A stretch of 64,000 nucleotides of DNA from MADRE3 sp963718195 (GCA_963718195.1 CAVQYQ010000009.1:1-64000); one strand, 5' to 3'. Positions 51,742 to 60,844 are shown, counted from the stretch's first letter. Translations and numbers: made by a program. The notes: generated by a model not told the origin, from the letters alone.

Positions 51742-54306
51742 TTACATGTTCTCCTTGATGGCTTGAATATTCTGACCAAATTGAAACAGTTCCGCAAGGG
51801 GTAACCTGAAATTGACATCCAGTCTGATCGGGTATTGCAAACCTTCCCCTTTGTCTGTTTCAATAATCATACCTTTTTTAAAAGCATAAGGTAAGGGCGT
51901 TCGAGGTTTTCCGTTGAGTTCCATGGTCAGCAGTAACTCGTCGCCTGAACTGTTGAATGACAGTTTCGTCCATTGATAAGCAAAATCTTCCATCGCTTTC
52001 ATGGAGTAGTCGAGGTACCCTCCCACATCAGCCGCACCGACCCCTTGACGCAACATGTCGGTATTTGAAAAACGGATTATACCACCGGTTCCCGGAGTAG
52101 AGAATAAAAATCCGTCATCAAATGAAAGACCATCTTTTGAAAGAGCTATTGGTAATTTCCCATTGAGCGATCCTTCACCGTCTGCCTGGTCAAGCCCGAA
52201 CTGGTTTAATAGATCAGAAAAATTTATTTTGCTGCAGTACAGGGCGGTGTTTATTTCAGGATTCGTTCTGGAGAGTCTCAGGCTCGTGGATTCGAGCTTT
52301 CCCTGGCACCATTTAACACTGCTCTTTTCAATAAAGACTGTTTCCGGGTTTTCAATGCGAAAATCGACGCTGGCATCAGAAAAATGCAGATTGCCAAATT
52401 CAAGCAGGGCAACCGAACACTTCTGGCTCGGTAATGAAGCGATTTCGGGCAGGTTGGCAAAGTGGACAGTGCATGAGATGTTTTCCAGATTTACCTGTTG
52501 CTCAGGTACCTGAAGTGAAGCGATATCCATATTGACCAGAGCATCGCCTGAAAGCTGGTGGTTGTCGTATAAAAAATTACCGCTGGTTGTCAGTGAACCG
52601 TTGAAATCAAGACTCCCTGTCGATTGGAGTGCTGAGGACAGCGTTGTTGAACTGAGAGGTGCGTGATCAACACTCCAGGTGAGACGTGCCTGGAGCGGTT
52701 TCTGCTTCACTGTTCCACTCAGTTGCAGGTTCATATTATCTGAGAAGAGGGCTCTGACAGTCCCCGTGAGATCAAGCGAATCTTCCCGCTGCAGCAGCGT
52801 TGCAGAAACCGCTAACAATGGGGAGCCTTTTGACTCGATAGATTCGATGGTCAGCTGGCCTGGTTGCTGCTGTTCTCCCGGGGAGAATGGGAAATGGTAC
52901 GGCAGCTTGAAGGTGACTCCCTCAAACATGAGATCAGCACTTGGATAGTTGATCGCAGGGATAAAACCGGTGACCTGGAACGAGGTCTGCTCTATAGAGG
53001 AGTGCAGTTCTACTCCCATATCAATATCTGAAATTTCAATTCTAGAATCATCTCTGACGAGTGCAAGAGGTGCGCCGGTAAAATGGATCGTTCCGTCAAA
53101 TTCCCTCTGGCTCCCTGCAATTGAACTGCTCAGAGTAAAATTCGGCAATAGAAGCGACAGATCGTTATGAACCAGCACCCGCTGGTTTTTTGAGCTGTAT
53201 TTCCCGTCTAGATTGACCTGCCAGTTCGATGCGTTGGTGTCAAACTGGACATTATAGCGAAGCGGTATCGAAAGAGGTTCCTGGTTTAAAGCGAACGGAC
53301 TGACAATGGTGTTGGTGAGCGAACCTTCAGCTTGCAGCAGATTTTTGCTGATCTTTCCTCTGCCGGTTAGTGTCGTACGCAACCTAATCGGCGTTTCGAG
53401 AGAAACGGTGCCCAGGGAATAGTGCAGATCCTGAGGTGAACCCGAAAGGGAGAACGTGATGGTTGAATCAGCCTGGCCACCTTTGACGACAGCGTCTTTA
53501 TAGTTCAATTGAAACTTGTTGATGGTACCCGCTGCCTGGACATTTTTTATCTGCAGGTTTTTTGCACCCACCAGGACAGAGGCTTTCAAGAGCATGGACC
53601 CGTAAATACTGGTGTGACGGCCAATAACATCATCTGGCAGCTGTTCAAGCCCTGACTGCAGGTCAACTGAGAGTGCATGTTCGTCAGGACCGGTGATGAA
53701 CGAAAATGTTCCCCTGGCGTTCACGGTGTCAGAAGCCAGAAAAGATCCTTCTGCCGAGGAGAGGGCAAAACCGGATGAAGATTTGTTATTGAAGGAAAAA
53801 TCTGTCCGTGATGACAGGGTGAACCTGATATCTGATCGCCCAGGCTCATGCAGGATAACTGAACATTGCTTGAGAATAAGCCGCTCAATGGCTGCCGGAA
53901 AAAACAGGGGCGCAACAGGAGTTGAACCGTGCAGGGAAGGGCGGGTGGAACTGGAAGAAATCCCAGCCATTTGAAATCTGTTATTCTTCTTAACCAGGTG
54001 AAAGGTTGCGTGATCGATTGTCAGTGATGCAATTTTTAGATTAAATAATGATCCTGGCGTGTAACTGAGTTCAAAACGGGGAATTGAGGCGACCGGCGTG
54101 TCACCGTCTTCAACGCTAAGCGTACCCCTGGTCGAAAACGGAGTGATCCGCGAAAGAGAGGCGGATTTGTTGTTGACGGTAATTTTCTCAAGCAACGATG
54201 GCAGGATATAGGTATCAACAAAAAAAGGCGTTACGAGAAAGATAATTCCGATTGCGGCTGCCAGGAAAAAAAGAGCACTGATAACTCGACGTACAATAGT
54301 TTTCAT
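51742..54306 (-). CDS. ydbH: YdbH-like AsmA-family intermembrane lipid transporter
   Basis: An 854-residue protein with one N-terminal membrane anchor (about 6-28, VISALFFLAAAIGIIFLVTPFF) and a long beta-rich periplasmic body without further hydrophobic helices. This is the layout of AsmA-like bridge proteins (TamB, YhdP, YdbH), whose beta-taco groove conducts phospholipids across the periplasm. The C-terminal part (GTGGIIRF, GVGAADVGGYLDYSMKAMEDFAYQW in parts, LNGKPRTPLPYAF) matches the YdbH C-terminal domain. The ynbE and ydbL genes follow immediately, which makes the assignment firm despite low overall conservation. Confidence 0.9.
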   Translation of the reverse strand: MKTIVRRVISALFFLAAAIGIIFLVTPFFVDTYILPSLLEKITVNNKSASLSRITPFSTRGTLSVEDGDTPVASIPRFELSYTPGSLFNLKIASLTIDHATFHLVKKNNRFQMAGISSSSTRPSLHGSTPVAPLFFPAAIERLILKQCSVILHEPGRSDIRFTLSSRTDFSFNNKSSSGFALSSAEGSFLASDTVNARGTFSFITGPDEHALSVDLQSGLEQLPDDVIGRHTSIYGSMLLKASVLVGAKNLQIKNVQAAGTINKFQLNYKDAVVKGGQADSTITFSLSGSPQDLHYSLGTVSLETPIRLRTTLTGRGKISKNLLQAEGSLTNTIVSPFALNQEPLSIPLRYNVQFDTNASNWQVNLDGKYSSKNQRVLVHNDLSLLLPNFTLSSSIAGSQREFDGTIHFTGAPLALVRDDSRIEISDIDMGVELHSSIEQTSFQVTGFIPAINYPSADLMFEGVTFKLPYHFPFSPGEQQQPGQLTIESIESKGSPLLAVSATLLQREDSLDLTGTVRALFSDNMNLQLSGTVKQKPLQARLTWSVDHAPLSSTTLSSALQSTGSLDFNGSLTTSGNFLYDNHQLSGDALVNMDIASLQVPEQQVNLENISCTVHFANLPEIASLPSQKCSVALLEFGNLHFSDASVDFRIENPETVFIEKSSVKWCQGKLESTSLRLSRTNPEINTALYCSKINFSDLLNQFGLDQADGEGSLNGKLPIALSKDGLSFDDGFLFSTPGTGGIIRFSNTDMLRQGVGAADVGGYLDYSMKAMEDFAYQWTKLSFNSSGDELLLTMELNGKPRTPLPYAFKKGMIIETDKGEGLQYPIRLDVNFRLPLAELFQFGQNIQAIKENM

Positions 54307-54554
54307 ACCAATGAATCTGTTATGATAGAGGATGTCCGGTCAGCCCGCATAATGTGCATAAGGTATATGAAACCGGGAGAAAAAAGTAGGAAAAACTCGT
54401 AAATGATGATTTCATAGCAGCTGAGGCGCCCGGTAACCGATGGAAAACAAAACCCGGGAAAATTTATTTGCCATGAATAATTTGTGTAGTATAAACCAGG
54501 CTCCGCCGAAAATCATTTCCTGAGCTGTTATATTTCAGTGAAAAAAGGTGTGAT

Positions 54555-55028
54555 ATGAAAAAAAAACAATGGGCAAATACCATTATTATCTTGATAGTTT
54601 TGATCGTCTTTGTTTATGGGATAAAGCAGATTGCTGAGGCACCTGATGTCGTATCTCTTTTCAACCCGGAGGTGGAAGTAAGTGGGGATGTGATAGCGCT
54701 GAAAGACACGGTTACCCTTGCAGCCTTTCAATTGACGGTTAACCAGGTTACAAAACAGGTAGTGGCCGCTTTTGAGCTCAACAACAAGAGTAAAACGGCT
54801 ATCAGTGAGGTGTCGATTTCATGTGATTTTTACGACAATGACGGCGAATTCTGGGGACGGGGGCGATGGAAAATCTTTGAGCATCTCCTTCCGGACCACT
54901 CGGAGCGTTATGTCCTGACCGACAGACGCTATATATCGCATAATACCATAACAGATCGAACTGACTGCAAAATAGTGGATCTTGTCAGTTCACCAACAGC
55001 AGGGATTGCGGCTGTCAAAGGCCATTGA
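54555..55028 (+). CDS. Single-pass membrane protein of unknown function, FxLYD-like
   Basis: A 157-residue protein with one N-terminal transmembrane segment (about 7-25, ANTIIILIVLIVFVYGIK) and an extracytoplasmic domain of about 130 residues. The middle has VVAAFELNNKSKTAISEVSISCDFYDNDG, in two parts, the pattern of FxLYD or DUF3426-type beta-sandwich domains that extend membrane proteins. Its function is unknown. It begins a three-gene plus-strand cluster with the barrel-sandwich carrier (gap 55 bp) and the biotin-ligase-like gene. Upstream, 54307-54554 shows no feature I can support. Confidence 0.7.
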   Translation: MKKKQWANTIIILIVLIVFVYGIKQIAEAPDVVSLFNPEVEVSGDVIALKDTVTLAAFQLTVNQVTKQVVAAFELNNKSKTAISEVSISCDFYDNDGEFWGRGRWKIFEHLLPDHSERYVLTDRRYISHNTITDRTDCKIVDLVSSPTAGIAAVKGH

Positions 55029-55083
55029 TCATCGTGTCACCGAACATATTAAAAACAAACCTCTAGTCGAGCTGAACACATTT

Positions 55084-55737
55084 ATGTCGAATGAAATAGA
55101 TTATGACGAGATTTTAAGTAAATACAAGTCAGACCCATATGATTATGTGGAGATAACCGCTACCCATACAGGTATTGTCAAATTCCAGTTGGAGAAGGGG
55201 GCAGCGGTTGATGCTCCGGGTGGCAAATGGATGCATATTCCGGGAACCGCGCTTTATGAAATAACCAGGGAGCGGAACCCAAAGCTGGTTGGAGCGCCGA
55301 TTAATGGAATTGTCTCAGAACTCCACGGAGAACTGGAAGGCCAGTTTGTTGAAGCGGGTGAGACCCTGATGACTATTCGCCACCCGTTGAAGAAAAAGGA
55401 AATCATAGAGAATATTCTCAAGGAGGTGCTCTACCTCTTTCCAGCACCGGAAAAAGCTAAATATTTTTTCGCCTTGGATATTCAATCCCGCATCGATAAG
55501 AAAAGTGCCCGTGAAGTAACGATCAAGCCTGGCGAGGAAGTCTTCACCATGTCGCTGATGAAGCGTGACACGCCGGTTTATTATTCTGGAGTAGAAGGTG
55601 TTATCCACTCCGTCTACTTTAGACCGGGAATTTCAATAGACCAGGGAGAGCCGCTTATTGGCGTCTGTGCTGTTGAAACGTTACCGATAATCCAGAAGGT
55701 AATCACACGGGTCAAGGCAGAATGGGATACCATGTGA
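55084..55737 (+). CDS. Divergent biotinyl/lipoyl-like (barrel-sandwich) protein
   Basis: A 217-residue soluble protein that appears to hold two biotinyl-like beta-barrels. The first (about 20-95) has VEITATHTGIVKF, then APINGIVSELHGELEGQFVEAGETLMTIRHP in parts. The second (about 150-205) has KPGEEVFTMSLMKRDTPV followed by GVEGVIHSVYFRPGISIDQGEPLIGV, in parts. The Lys of SLMKRD sits where biotin carriers have AMKM, so it could be a modified lysine; the first domain lacks such a lysine. The next gene encodes a biotin-ligase-like protein, which supports a carrier role but does not prove it. A start at 54982 is possible, but 55084 avoids overlap with the gene before. Confidence 0.65.
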   Translation: MSNEIDYDEILSKYKSDPYDYVEITATHTGIVKFQLEKGAAVDAPGGKWMHIPGTALYEITRERNPKLVGAPINGIVSELHGELEGQFVEAGETLMTIRHPLKKKEIIENILKEVLYLFPAPEKAKYFFALDIQSRIDKKSAREVTIKPGEEVFTMSLMKRDTPVYYSGVEGVIHSVYFRPGISIDQGEPLIGVCAVETLPIIQKVITRVKAEWDTM

Positions 55738-55786
55738 TCGGGATGAGGATCGAGCGGTATTCTGGGATATCCTGCACATGTGATTT

Positions 55787-56728
55787 TTGCACCAACTGAC
55801 CGTGTTGACCTCACAGATTACAACCAAGAGGTTGCGACGCTACATCCAGGAGATCGAATTGCCGTTCAGGTCGGGGGCAATGTCGACCGCCGATGCGGAG
55901 ATAATTCTACGTAAAGGCGGGTTTGTCGGATCGACCATCGAACACCAAAGGTGCATGAACCGATCCATGGATCGTGCCAGAGCCCATATCGACCGGCTTG
56001 AGCAAGCCGGAAATTCAGTGGCCAGCGGCACGGTTTTTCTTGCCGATCAGCTGAATCACTCAAAAGGAAGATTTGTCAGGCAATGGCATGCGCCTGAGGG
56101 CGGCCTGTGGGGATCGATGATTTATGTTTCCACGCTGTTACCACAGACCCGACTGCTGTTACCAATTGCCGTGGGTATCTCCTGTTGTGAGGCGGTGCGT
56201 CAACATGGGCTTGACCATGCTGAAATACGTTGGATAAATGACGTTTTGGTCGATGGCAGAAAGGTCGCCGGCATCCTGCTGGAGGGATTCTACGGCGCCG
56301 TCTCAAACGAAGAGTATAATCTGATTGGCTTCGGGATAAATGTAAATAACAGTGAATTTCCTGAAGAGATAGAGAATGTTGCGGCTTCGATAAAAGATTG
56401 TCTGGAACGGCCAATCGATCTTCAAACGTTCACCTGCTCCTTTTTGGCCAAACTTTCCTGGAACCTGGGTCTGCTCTGCCATGCAGAGGACTGTTTCCTG
56501 CATGATGGAGAATGGCCACAATCACAGCAGGACCATCCACTGATCGAGCGCTGGTGTCAGTTGAGCAGCACTATTGGGCGCCGGGTCCTGTTTGGTTTTG
56601 ATGTGATGACCAGTCCGCAATATCAGGGGATCGTCAGCGGAATAAGCAAGGGCGGTGGATTGCAGCTGAAACTGGAGGATGGCTCAGAGACCGTCGAATA
56701 CAGTGGGGAGATTCGTTACCTGAGCTGA
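55787..56728 (+). CDS. Divergent biotin--protein ligase-like protein
   Basis: A 313-residue BirA-family protein lacking the N-terminal DNA-binding helix-turn-helix. The ligase fold is recognisable. The ATP/biotin loop reads SKGRFVRQW, a degenerate form of GRGRRGRxW. The KWPND motif reads RWIND. The catalytic lysine region GRKVAGILLE is intact, followed by GFGINVNN. A C-terminal SH3-like domain (about 250-313) ends in EIRYLS. Start codons are non-ATG (TTG 55787 or GTG 55802); an ATG at 55880 is possible but trims the fold. It most likely attaches biotin, or a related group, to a carrier, perhaps the product of the gene before. It is convergent with recO. Confidence 0.75.
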   Translation: MHQLTVLTSQITTKRLRRYIQEIELPFRSGAMSTADAEIILRKGGFVGSTIEHQRCMNRSMDRARAHIDRLEQAGNSVASGTVFLADQLNHSKGRFVRQWHAPEGGLWGSMIYVSTLLPQTRLLLPIAVGISCCEAVRQHGLDHAEIRWINDVLVDGRKVAGILLEGFYGAVSNEEYNLIGFGINVNNSEFPEEIENVAASIKDCLERPIDLQTFTCSFLAKLSWNLGLLCHAEDCFLHDGEWPQSQQDHPLIERWCQLSSTIGRRVLFGFDVMTSPQYQGIVSGISKGGGLQLKLEDGSETVEYSGEIRYLS

Positions 56729-56739
56729 TGCGGCGGTTT

Positions 56740-57501
56740 TCAATGACCATCTGAAAAAAATTTCCAAGATATGATCTCACGCTGGAACAGGTGCCGTCCG
56801 TATCGGTACATCGTATCGAGCAGGTCATTGAGGATAGTGCCGGTAAGTTTTAATCGTTTCAGTTTATTGAATGATTGGCTCTGGACAGCAGTAATGACGC
56901 GGATTGTTCCGGTTGAAAGTTTCCGTCCACCATGCGTTCCTCCGGCCATACACTTTGAGCAGACGAGTCCACCTGCCTGGTTGCTGAATACTGCCGATGA
57001 CCTTCCCTGATACATTAAGCCGCAATTTTGACAGCAGGAAAAATCGGGTCGATAGCCGATTGAATCAAAAAATTTCACCAGGAACATCGCTATGATTGGC
57101 CGGGGAGCAGCCTCTTTGTCAATGGCATGAAGGGCCCACAGGATCAGGGTAAACAGGTCGTTGTCCGGTGACTCCTCGTTTGTTGCCAGCAGGGTGAGTT
57201 CTCTTATTACCGTGGCCGCCTGGTAACGGGAAACAGAGGATCTAATGGCCATGAAACTATTGAGAAGTTCACCCTCGTTGATCAGGGCGAGACTTCCCGG
57301 GGTAGAACGGGAATAGGTAATATGAAGAAAAGAAAAGAGTTCAAGCTTATTGACAAAACGCTTCTTGCTTCGATGCGCACCCTTTGCAATCGCGGTCAAT
57401 TTACCAATATCTTTGCAGAAGAGAGTGAGTATCTTGTCAGACTCACCATGGTCCCGGCTCGCCAGGACAACCGCCGGCAGGTCAGTGTGGATGGTCGCCA
57501 T
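56740..57501 (-). CDS. recO: DNA repair protein RecO
   Basis: A 253-residue protein of the RecFOR pathway that loads RecA on SSB-coated gaps. The N-terminal OB-fold has AVVLASRDHGESDKILTLFCKDIGKLTAIAKGAHRSKKRFVNKLELF in parts, and the middle has ELTLLATNEESPD. The zinc-ribbon-like insert has cysteines in CCQNCGLMY and LVCSKCM. The start at 57501 is followed immediately upstream by the RodZ-like stop (about 15 bp gap), so they may be co-transcribed. Confidence 0.95.
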   Translation of the reverse strand: MATIHTDLPAVVLASRDHGESDKILTLFCKDIGKLTAIAKGAHRSKKRFVNKLELFSFLHITYSRSTPGSLALINEGELLNSFMAIRSSVSRYQAATVIRELTLLATNEESPDNDLFTLILWALHAIDKEAAPRPIIAMFLVKFFDSIGYRPDFSCCQNCGLMYQGRSSAVFSNQAGGLVCSKCMAGGTHGGRKLSTGTIRVITAVQSQSFNKLKRLKLTGTILNDLLDTMYRYGRHLFQREIISWKFFSDGH

Positions 57502-57515
57502 TCTCGACTAACGTA

Positions 57516-58364
57516 TTATTCCGGCAATGAAATGGTGATCTTGTCATCAACGGCAGGCGGCAGTGGCAGCGCCTCTCCATTGAGATAGAGTTCTACCTTG
57601 GTCTGTGGCGGGAGTTCAAGGATGATATTCTCCTCCGCATGCCATGTTTTTATAGTATCAGCGGATACCAGTTCATTCTGGGTCTCACCATTATCGATGG
57701 TAACACTTACCTGGGTGCTGTAAGGAAATTCAGCGGCGAGCTGGTACCTGCCGCTCTTGACAACCGTTACACCAGTTTCAGGAATTGAAATCTGTTGCGG
57801 CGATCGCTCCAAATTCGGGGCAATGTCCGTCTGAGTTTCCAGCTCAGTCGGCAGGTCCTGCGGTGCGGCTTGTTCTTCTATAACAGGCTCCTCCTGAAAG
57901 TTCCTCAGCCACTGACTGATATGGGTGGCCGGATTGTAGCCGATATACCAGAATATGCCTGAAACCAGAAGTATAAGGACCAACAGTGCCGAGCCAATGA
58001 TCGACCCCGGTGTCAGGGACGGACGTTCTGCCATTGTGCCTATATTTTTATGCTGCTGCCAGCTCGGGGGAGGTAGCTTGCTGGATGGTTTTGTCGAAAT
58101 ATTTTTACTGCTCTCTTCATAGTAGCGGTGGACGATCTCCTCCGTGTTAAGGTCAAGCATTTTAGCATAGAGGCTATAAAATCCCCGGGCAAAAGCGGGG
58201 GCAGGCAGCATGAGATAATCGTCTGTTTCAATGGCTCGGATCGTCTTTGCAGGAATTCTTGTCTCTTCCGATACATCAGTGATGTCAAGGGACCGCTCCA
58301 GCCGCAGTCTTCTGAAAAGGGCTCCGAGTGATTCAAACTCAGTGGAAGAAATATCATTTTCCAT
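57516..58364 (-). CDS. RodZ-like protein: HTH, membrane segment, DUF4115
   Basis: A 282-residue single-pass protein. The N-terminal helix-turn-helix (about 8-75) has LGALFRRLRLERSLDITDVSEETRIPAKTIRAIE in parts, the pattern of RodZ's MreB-binding domain. A transmembrane helix lies at about 120-142 (IIGSALLVLILLVSGIFWYI). A Pro/Gln-rich linker and a C-terminal beta-sandwich DUF4115 (about 205-282, GRYQLAAEF and ELYLNGEALPLPP) complete the RodZ layout. It probably links the cell-wall machinery to MreB. No mreB gene lies nearby. Confidence 0.85.
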   Translation of the reverse strand: MENDISSTEFESLGALFRRLRLERSLDITDVSEETRIPAKTIRAIETDDYLMLPAPAFARGFYSLYAKMLDLNTEEIVHRYYEESSKNISTKPSSKLPPPSWQQHKNIGTMAERPSLTPGSIIGSALLVLILLVSGIFWYIGYNPATHISQWLRNFQEEPVIEEQAAPQDLPTELETQTDIAPNLERSPQQISIPETGVTVVKSGRYQLAAEFPYSTQVSVTIDNGETQNELVSADTIKTWHAEENIILELPPQTKVELYLNGEALPLPPAVDDKITISLPE

Positions 58365-58543
58365 TATATGATCCCTGTCTGTTAATTTATCTCGCCCTGA
58401 GCCACTTGCAAACCGCTCTTTTCGCTCAACCTCTACGTTATGCTTAAATTTTTATCCTCGGAATATCAATTATATGCCTACGGTAAAAATTTTTCACATG
58501 CCTTGACGTTGAACGAAAATCATCATTTTGCAAAAGGCTCGCC

Positions 58544-59572
58544 CTATAATAACTTCTTGATATAGGCTTTTTCCCTTATCCCATCAATCCAGTTTGCAAA
58601 TGCAGCCTGCATGGCCTGATTGTACAACTCCTCACGTATTTCTTCCTTTACAGAATCATAGGGGGTCTGCATGACAATTCCCCCCTCCCTATTGGAAAGC
58701 AGCTTGAAAAATTGAAACCCGACCGGGGTTTCAATTATGGAACTGACGGCACCTGGGTCCAGCGACATTACGGCCTTTTGCATATATGAGGCCATGTCCT
58801 CTTCCTGGAAAACACCAATATCACCACCGTCAGCCGCAGATGGCAGATTTGAAAATTTACGGGCAAGTTCCTTGAAATCATTGCCACTGACGGCAAGTTT
58901 ATGGACCCGTTCAGCTCGTTGCTGGGCCTCGAGCTTTTTCTGCTGGACAACGGTGGGATCTGTTTCCTCTTCGTCCTCATCCCAGCCGATACCAATCTGC
59001 AGGAGATAATAACCACCTTCTTCTACCCGGTTTGTATAGGTCGTATCATAATAATCGAGGATCATCTCTTCTGTAATGACGATCTTTGATCTGATATCGA
59101 TGGTAACGATTTTATTCTGGAGAATCTGGCTTTCAATGTTGCTTCGGTAGATCTTTTCATCAATCCCCTTAGTCTCTAATTCGGCAAGGAAGGCCTCCCG
59201 GGATATATTGCTGCTGCGGATAATTCCGTCGATGGTCCCATCGATTTCTTCCTCAGATACGGTGATCCCACGACTGGCACCTTCCTGGGTAATGAGCATC
59301 TTGTCGATAAGCCCGTCAAGGATGTCCTGATAGGCCCTTTGAAGAACCATTTCGCGTTCCTCTGGTGCGACCTCGGTAATGATTTTTCGGATGAACACTT
59401 CACCCTCCTCGTTGAGCTCAGAGAGGGTGATAACATCATCATTAACCTCGGCAACGACCCGATCGATGAGTTCCGAATAGGCAGAGGGCGGTGCCATAAT
59501 TGCTGCCATTAAAGCGTAGATAATCAGCAGCTTGCTTCTTGTCTTACATATGTAAAAGAGCAATTTTATCAT
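58544..59572 (-). CDS. surA: SurA-like periplasmic peptidyl-prolyl isomerase/chaperone
   Basis: A 342-residue outer-membrane-protein chaperone. A signal peptide (about 1-33, with YALMAAIMAPPSAYS) is followed by the SurA N-terminal helical domain (about 35-190, RVVAEVNDDVITLSELNEEG in two parts). One parvulin PPIase domain follows (about 190-295, GNDFKELARKFSNLPSAADGGDIG in two parts, PVGFQFFKLL), then a C-terminal helix. E. coli SurA has two parvulin domains; this shorter form with one is common outside Gammaproteobacteria. It is divergent from the TlpA-like gene. Confidence 0.92.
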   Translation of the reverse strand: MIKLLFYICKTRSKLLIIYALMAAIMAPPSAYSELIDRVVAEVNDDVITLSELNEEGEVFIRKIITEVAPEEREMVLQRAYQDILDGLIDKMLITQEGASRGITVSEEEIDGTIDGIIRSSNISREAFLAELETKGIDEKIYRSNIESQILQNKIVTIDIRSKIVITEEMILDYYDTTYTNRVEEGGYYLLQIGIGWDEDEEETDPTVVQQKKLEAQQRAERVHKLAVSGNDFKELARKFSNLPSAADGGDIGVFQEEDMASYMQKAVMSLDPGAVSSIIETPVGFQFFKLLSNREGGIVMQTPYDSVKEEIREELYNQAMQAAFANWIDGIREKAYIKKLL

Positions 59573-59719
59573 GCGATTTTCCTGAAAAAATAAAAATGTG
59601 AATCTTGATCTCTATTGGTAATTCTCAATGCTGGCGAAAAGGTGTACGCTCAGCATGAAACTATGAAATATATACAAGGTTTGTGAAGAAATTTCACGTA
59701 AACCTCATTATCTCATTTG

Positions 59720-59747
59720 TTGACAACTTCGATATATGGAATATTCT
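59720..59747 (+). promoter_or_regulatory. Promoter of the TlpA-like gene
   Basis: TTGACA (59720-59725) and TATTCT (59742-59747) with a 16-bp spacer, about 55 bp before the ATG at 59802, which has AAGGA seven bases upstream. It is a strong sigma-70 type match. Confidence 0.7.
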
Positions 59748-59801
59748 GTGCCGAGAAGGTATCATAGAAAACAAAGTAATTAAAGATATAAGGAAATAGT
59801 T

Positions 59802-60302
59802 ATGCGTAAACGAGCTTACTTTTTGCTCACGGTGCTTGCTGTCCTGGTGACAGTTCAATGTTTTGACGTGAACCTGGCCCATTCAGCAACAAAAATGCCC
59901 TCATTTACACTTGAGGACGTACTGACGGGTAAAGATGTGAACAGCAAGAGTTTTGCAGGTAAATCACTGCTGGTTACCTTTTTTGCCACCTGGTGCCCAC
60001 CCTGTATTCAGGAAATTCCAAACCTGATTGAAGTACAAAATGAATTTGGCCCAAAAGAGTTTTCAGTTGTTGCCTTATCCATGGACCAGGAAGGCAGTGC
60101 GGTTGTCAAACGGATGGTAGAGAAGAAGAAGATAAACTATCCGGTCATTATGGCAGATAGCCGGGTGACCCGGGATTTTGGCGGCGTTTATGGTATTCCC
60201 ACGTCATTTCTGGTGAACCGCAGGGGAAATGTGGTAAAGAAATACACAGGATATATTCCGCATTCGGTCCTGATAAATGATATCAAACAGGTTCTTGAAT
60301 GA
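59802..60302 (+). CDS. TlpA/ResA-like periplasmic thioredoxin
   Basis: A 166-residue exported thiol-disulfide protein. The signal peptide spans about 1-28, with cleavage probably near AHSA. The thioredoxin domain has the redox motif FFATWCPPCIQEIPNL (CPPC) and a conserved cis-Pro region GIPTSFLVNRRG. TlpA/ResA-type proteins reduce apocytochrome c or other periplasmic disulfides. A role in cytochrome c maturation fits an organism with CcdA-like and CcsA-like genes in the same window, but is inferred. Confidence 0.93.
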   Translation: MRKRAYFLLTVLAVLVTVQCFDVNLAHSATKMPSFTLEDVLTGKDVNSKSFAGKSLLVTFFATWCPPCIQEIPNLIEVQNEFGPKEFSVVALSMDQEGSAVVKRMVEKKKINYPVIMADSRVTRDFGGVYGIPTSFLVNRRGNVVKKYTGYIPHSVLINDIKQVLE

Positions 60303-60310
60303 TGAGGTTC

Positions 60311-60339
60311 TTGACAAATACTCGTAAAAAAGATACGTT
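60311..60339 (+). promoter_or_regulatory. Promoter candidate for the small exported protein gene
   Basis: TTGACA (60311-60316), 17 bp, then TACGTT (60334-60339). It lies 9 bp after the TlpA-like stop and about 120 bp before the small gene start. The -35 is perfect and the -10 is weak. Confidence 0.45.
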
Positions 60340-60461
60340 AGGCTTCGCTTAAATAGATTGTCGATCCCTGCATCTTTGAACAGGGTTTTGTAAATAATGA
60401 GGTGTCAAGCATCGGAACAATGTTCCGGGAAAATGATAATCCGTTAAATGGGAGATTCGCT

Positions 60462-60668
60462 ATGAAGAAGATTGTTGCTGGTTTGTGTGCGCTGTTTTTT
60501 GTCGTAAGTGTTGCAGGCGTGAGTGTTGCCGCCAAACTGAAGTGTACCGTTGATGGAGTCGACGGAGAAAAAGTAACCATGACCTGTAAAGATGCTGATA
60601 AACTGAAAGCAGGCGACAAGCTGAGAATTTCTCCTCCAAAGAAAGGAGCGGCAGTTGAAGGTTGCTAA
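60462..60668 (+). CDS. Small exported protein of unknown function
   Basis: A 68-residue protein with a clear signal peptide (1-23, MKKIVAGLCALFFVVSVAGV then SVAA) and a mature part of about 45 residues. The mature part has LKCTVDGVDGEKVTMTCKD, in two parts, and AGDKLRISPPKK, ending in Cys. Three cysteines are left after export. The strand pattern suggests a small beta-barrel (OB- or SH3-like). I do not recognise the family. GGGAGA lies seven bases before the ATG, and the gene has its own promoter candidate and a strong terminator, which suggests a well-expressed single-gene unit. Confidence 0.8.
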   Translation: MKKIVAGLCALFFVVSVAGVSVAAKLKCTVDGVDGEKVTMTCKDADKLKAGDKLRISPPKKGAAVEGC

Positions 60669-60701
60669 TTGACAGTAAAACAGTTTTTCTGTAATCTGCG
60701 G

Positions 60702-60737
60702 GGTCGGTTGACACAAAGAGTCAACCGACCTTTTTTT
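60702..60737 (+). terminator. Terminator of the small exported protein gene
   Basis: GGTCGGTTGAC/GTCAACCGACC forms an 11-bp stem with a 7-nt loop (60702-60730), followed by seven T residues. A textbook intrinsic terminator, 34 bp after the stop codon. Confidence 0.93.
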
Positions 60738-60844
60738 ATGGCTAATCGTGAGCGTGAAAATCATGAAAAGTACTACGGCAACTCCCGGTACCTCTCTTCC
60801 TTATTGTGCTGGCAGCTCAAAAATGTCTCATCCGGAGCGGACCT

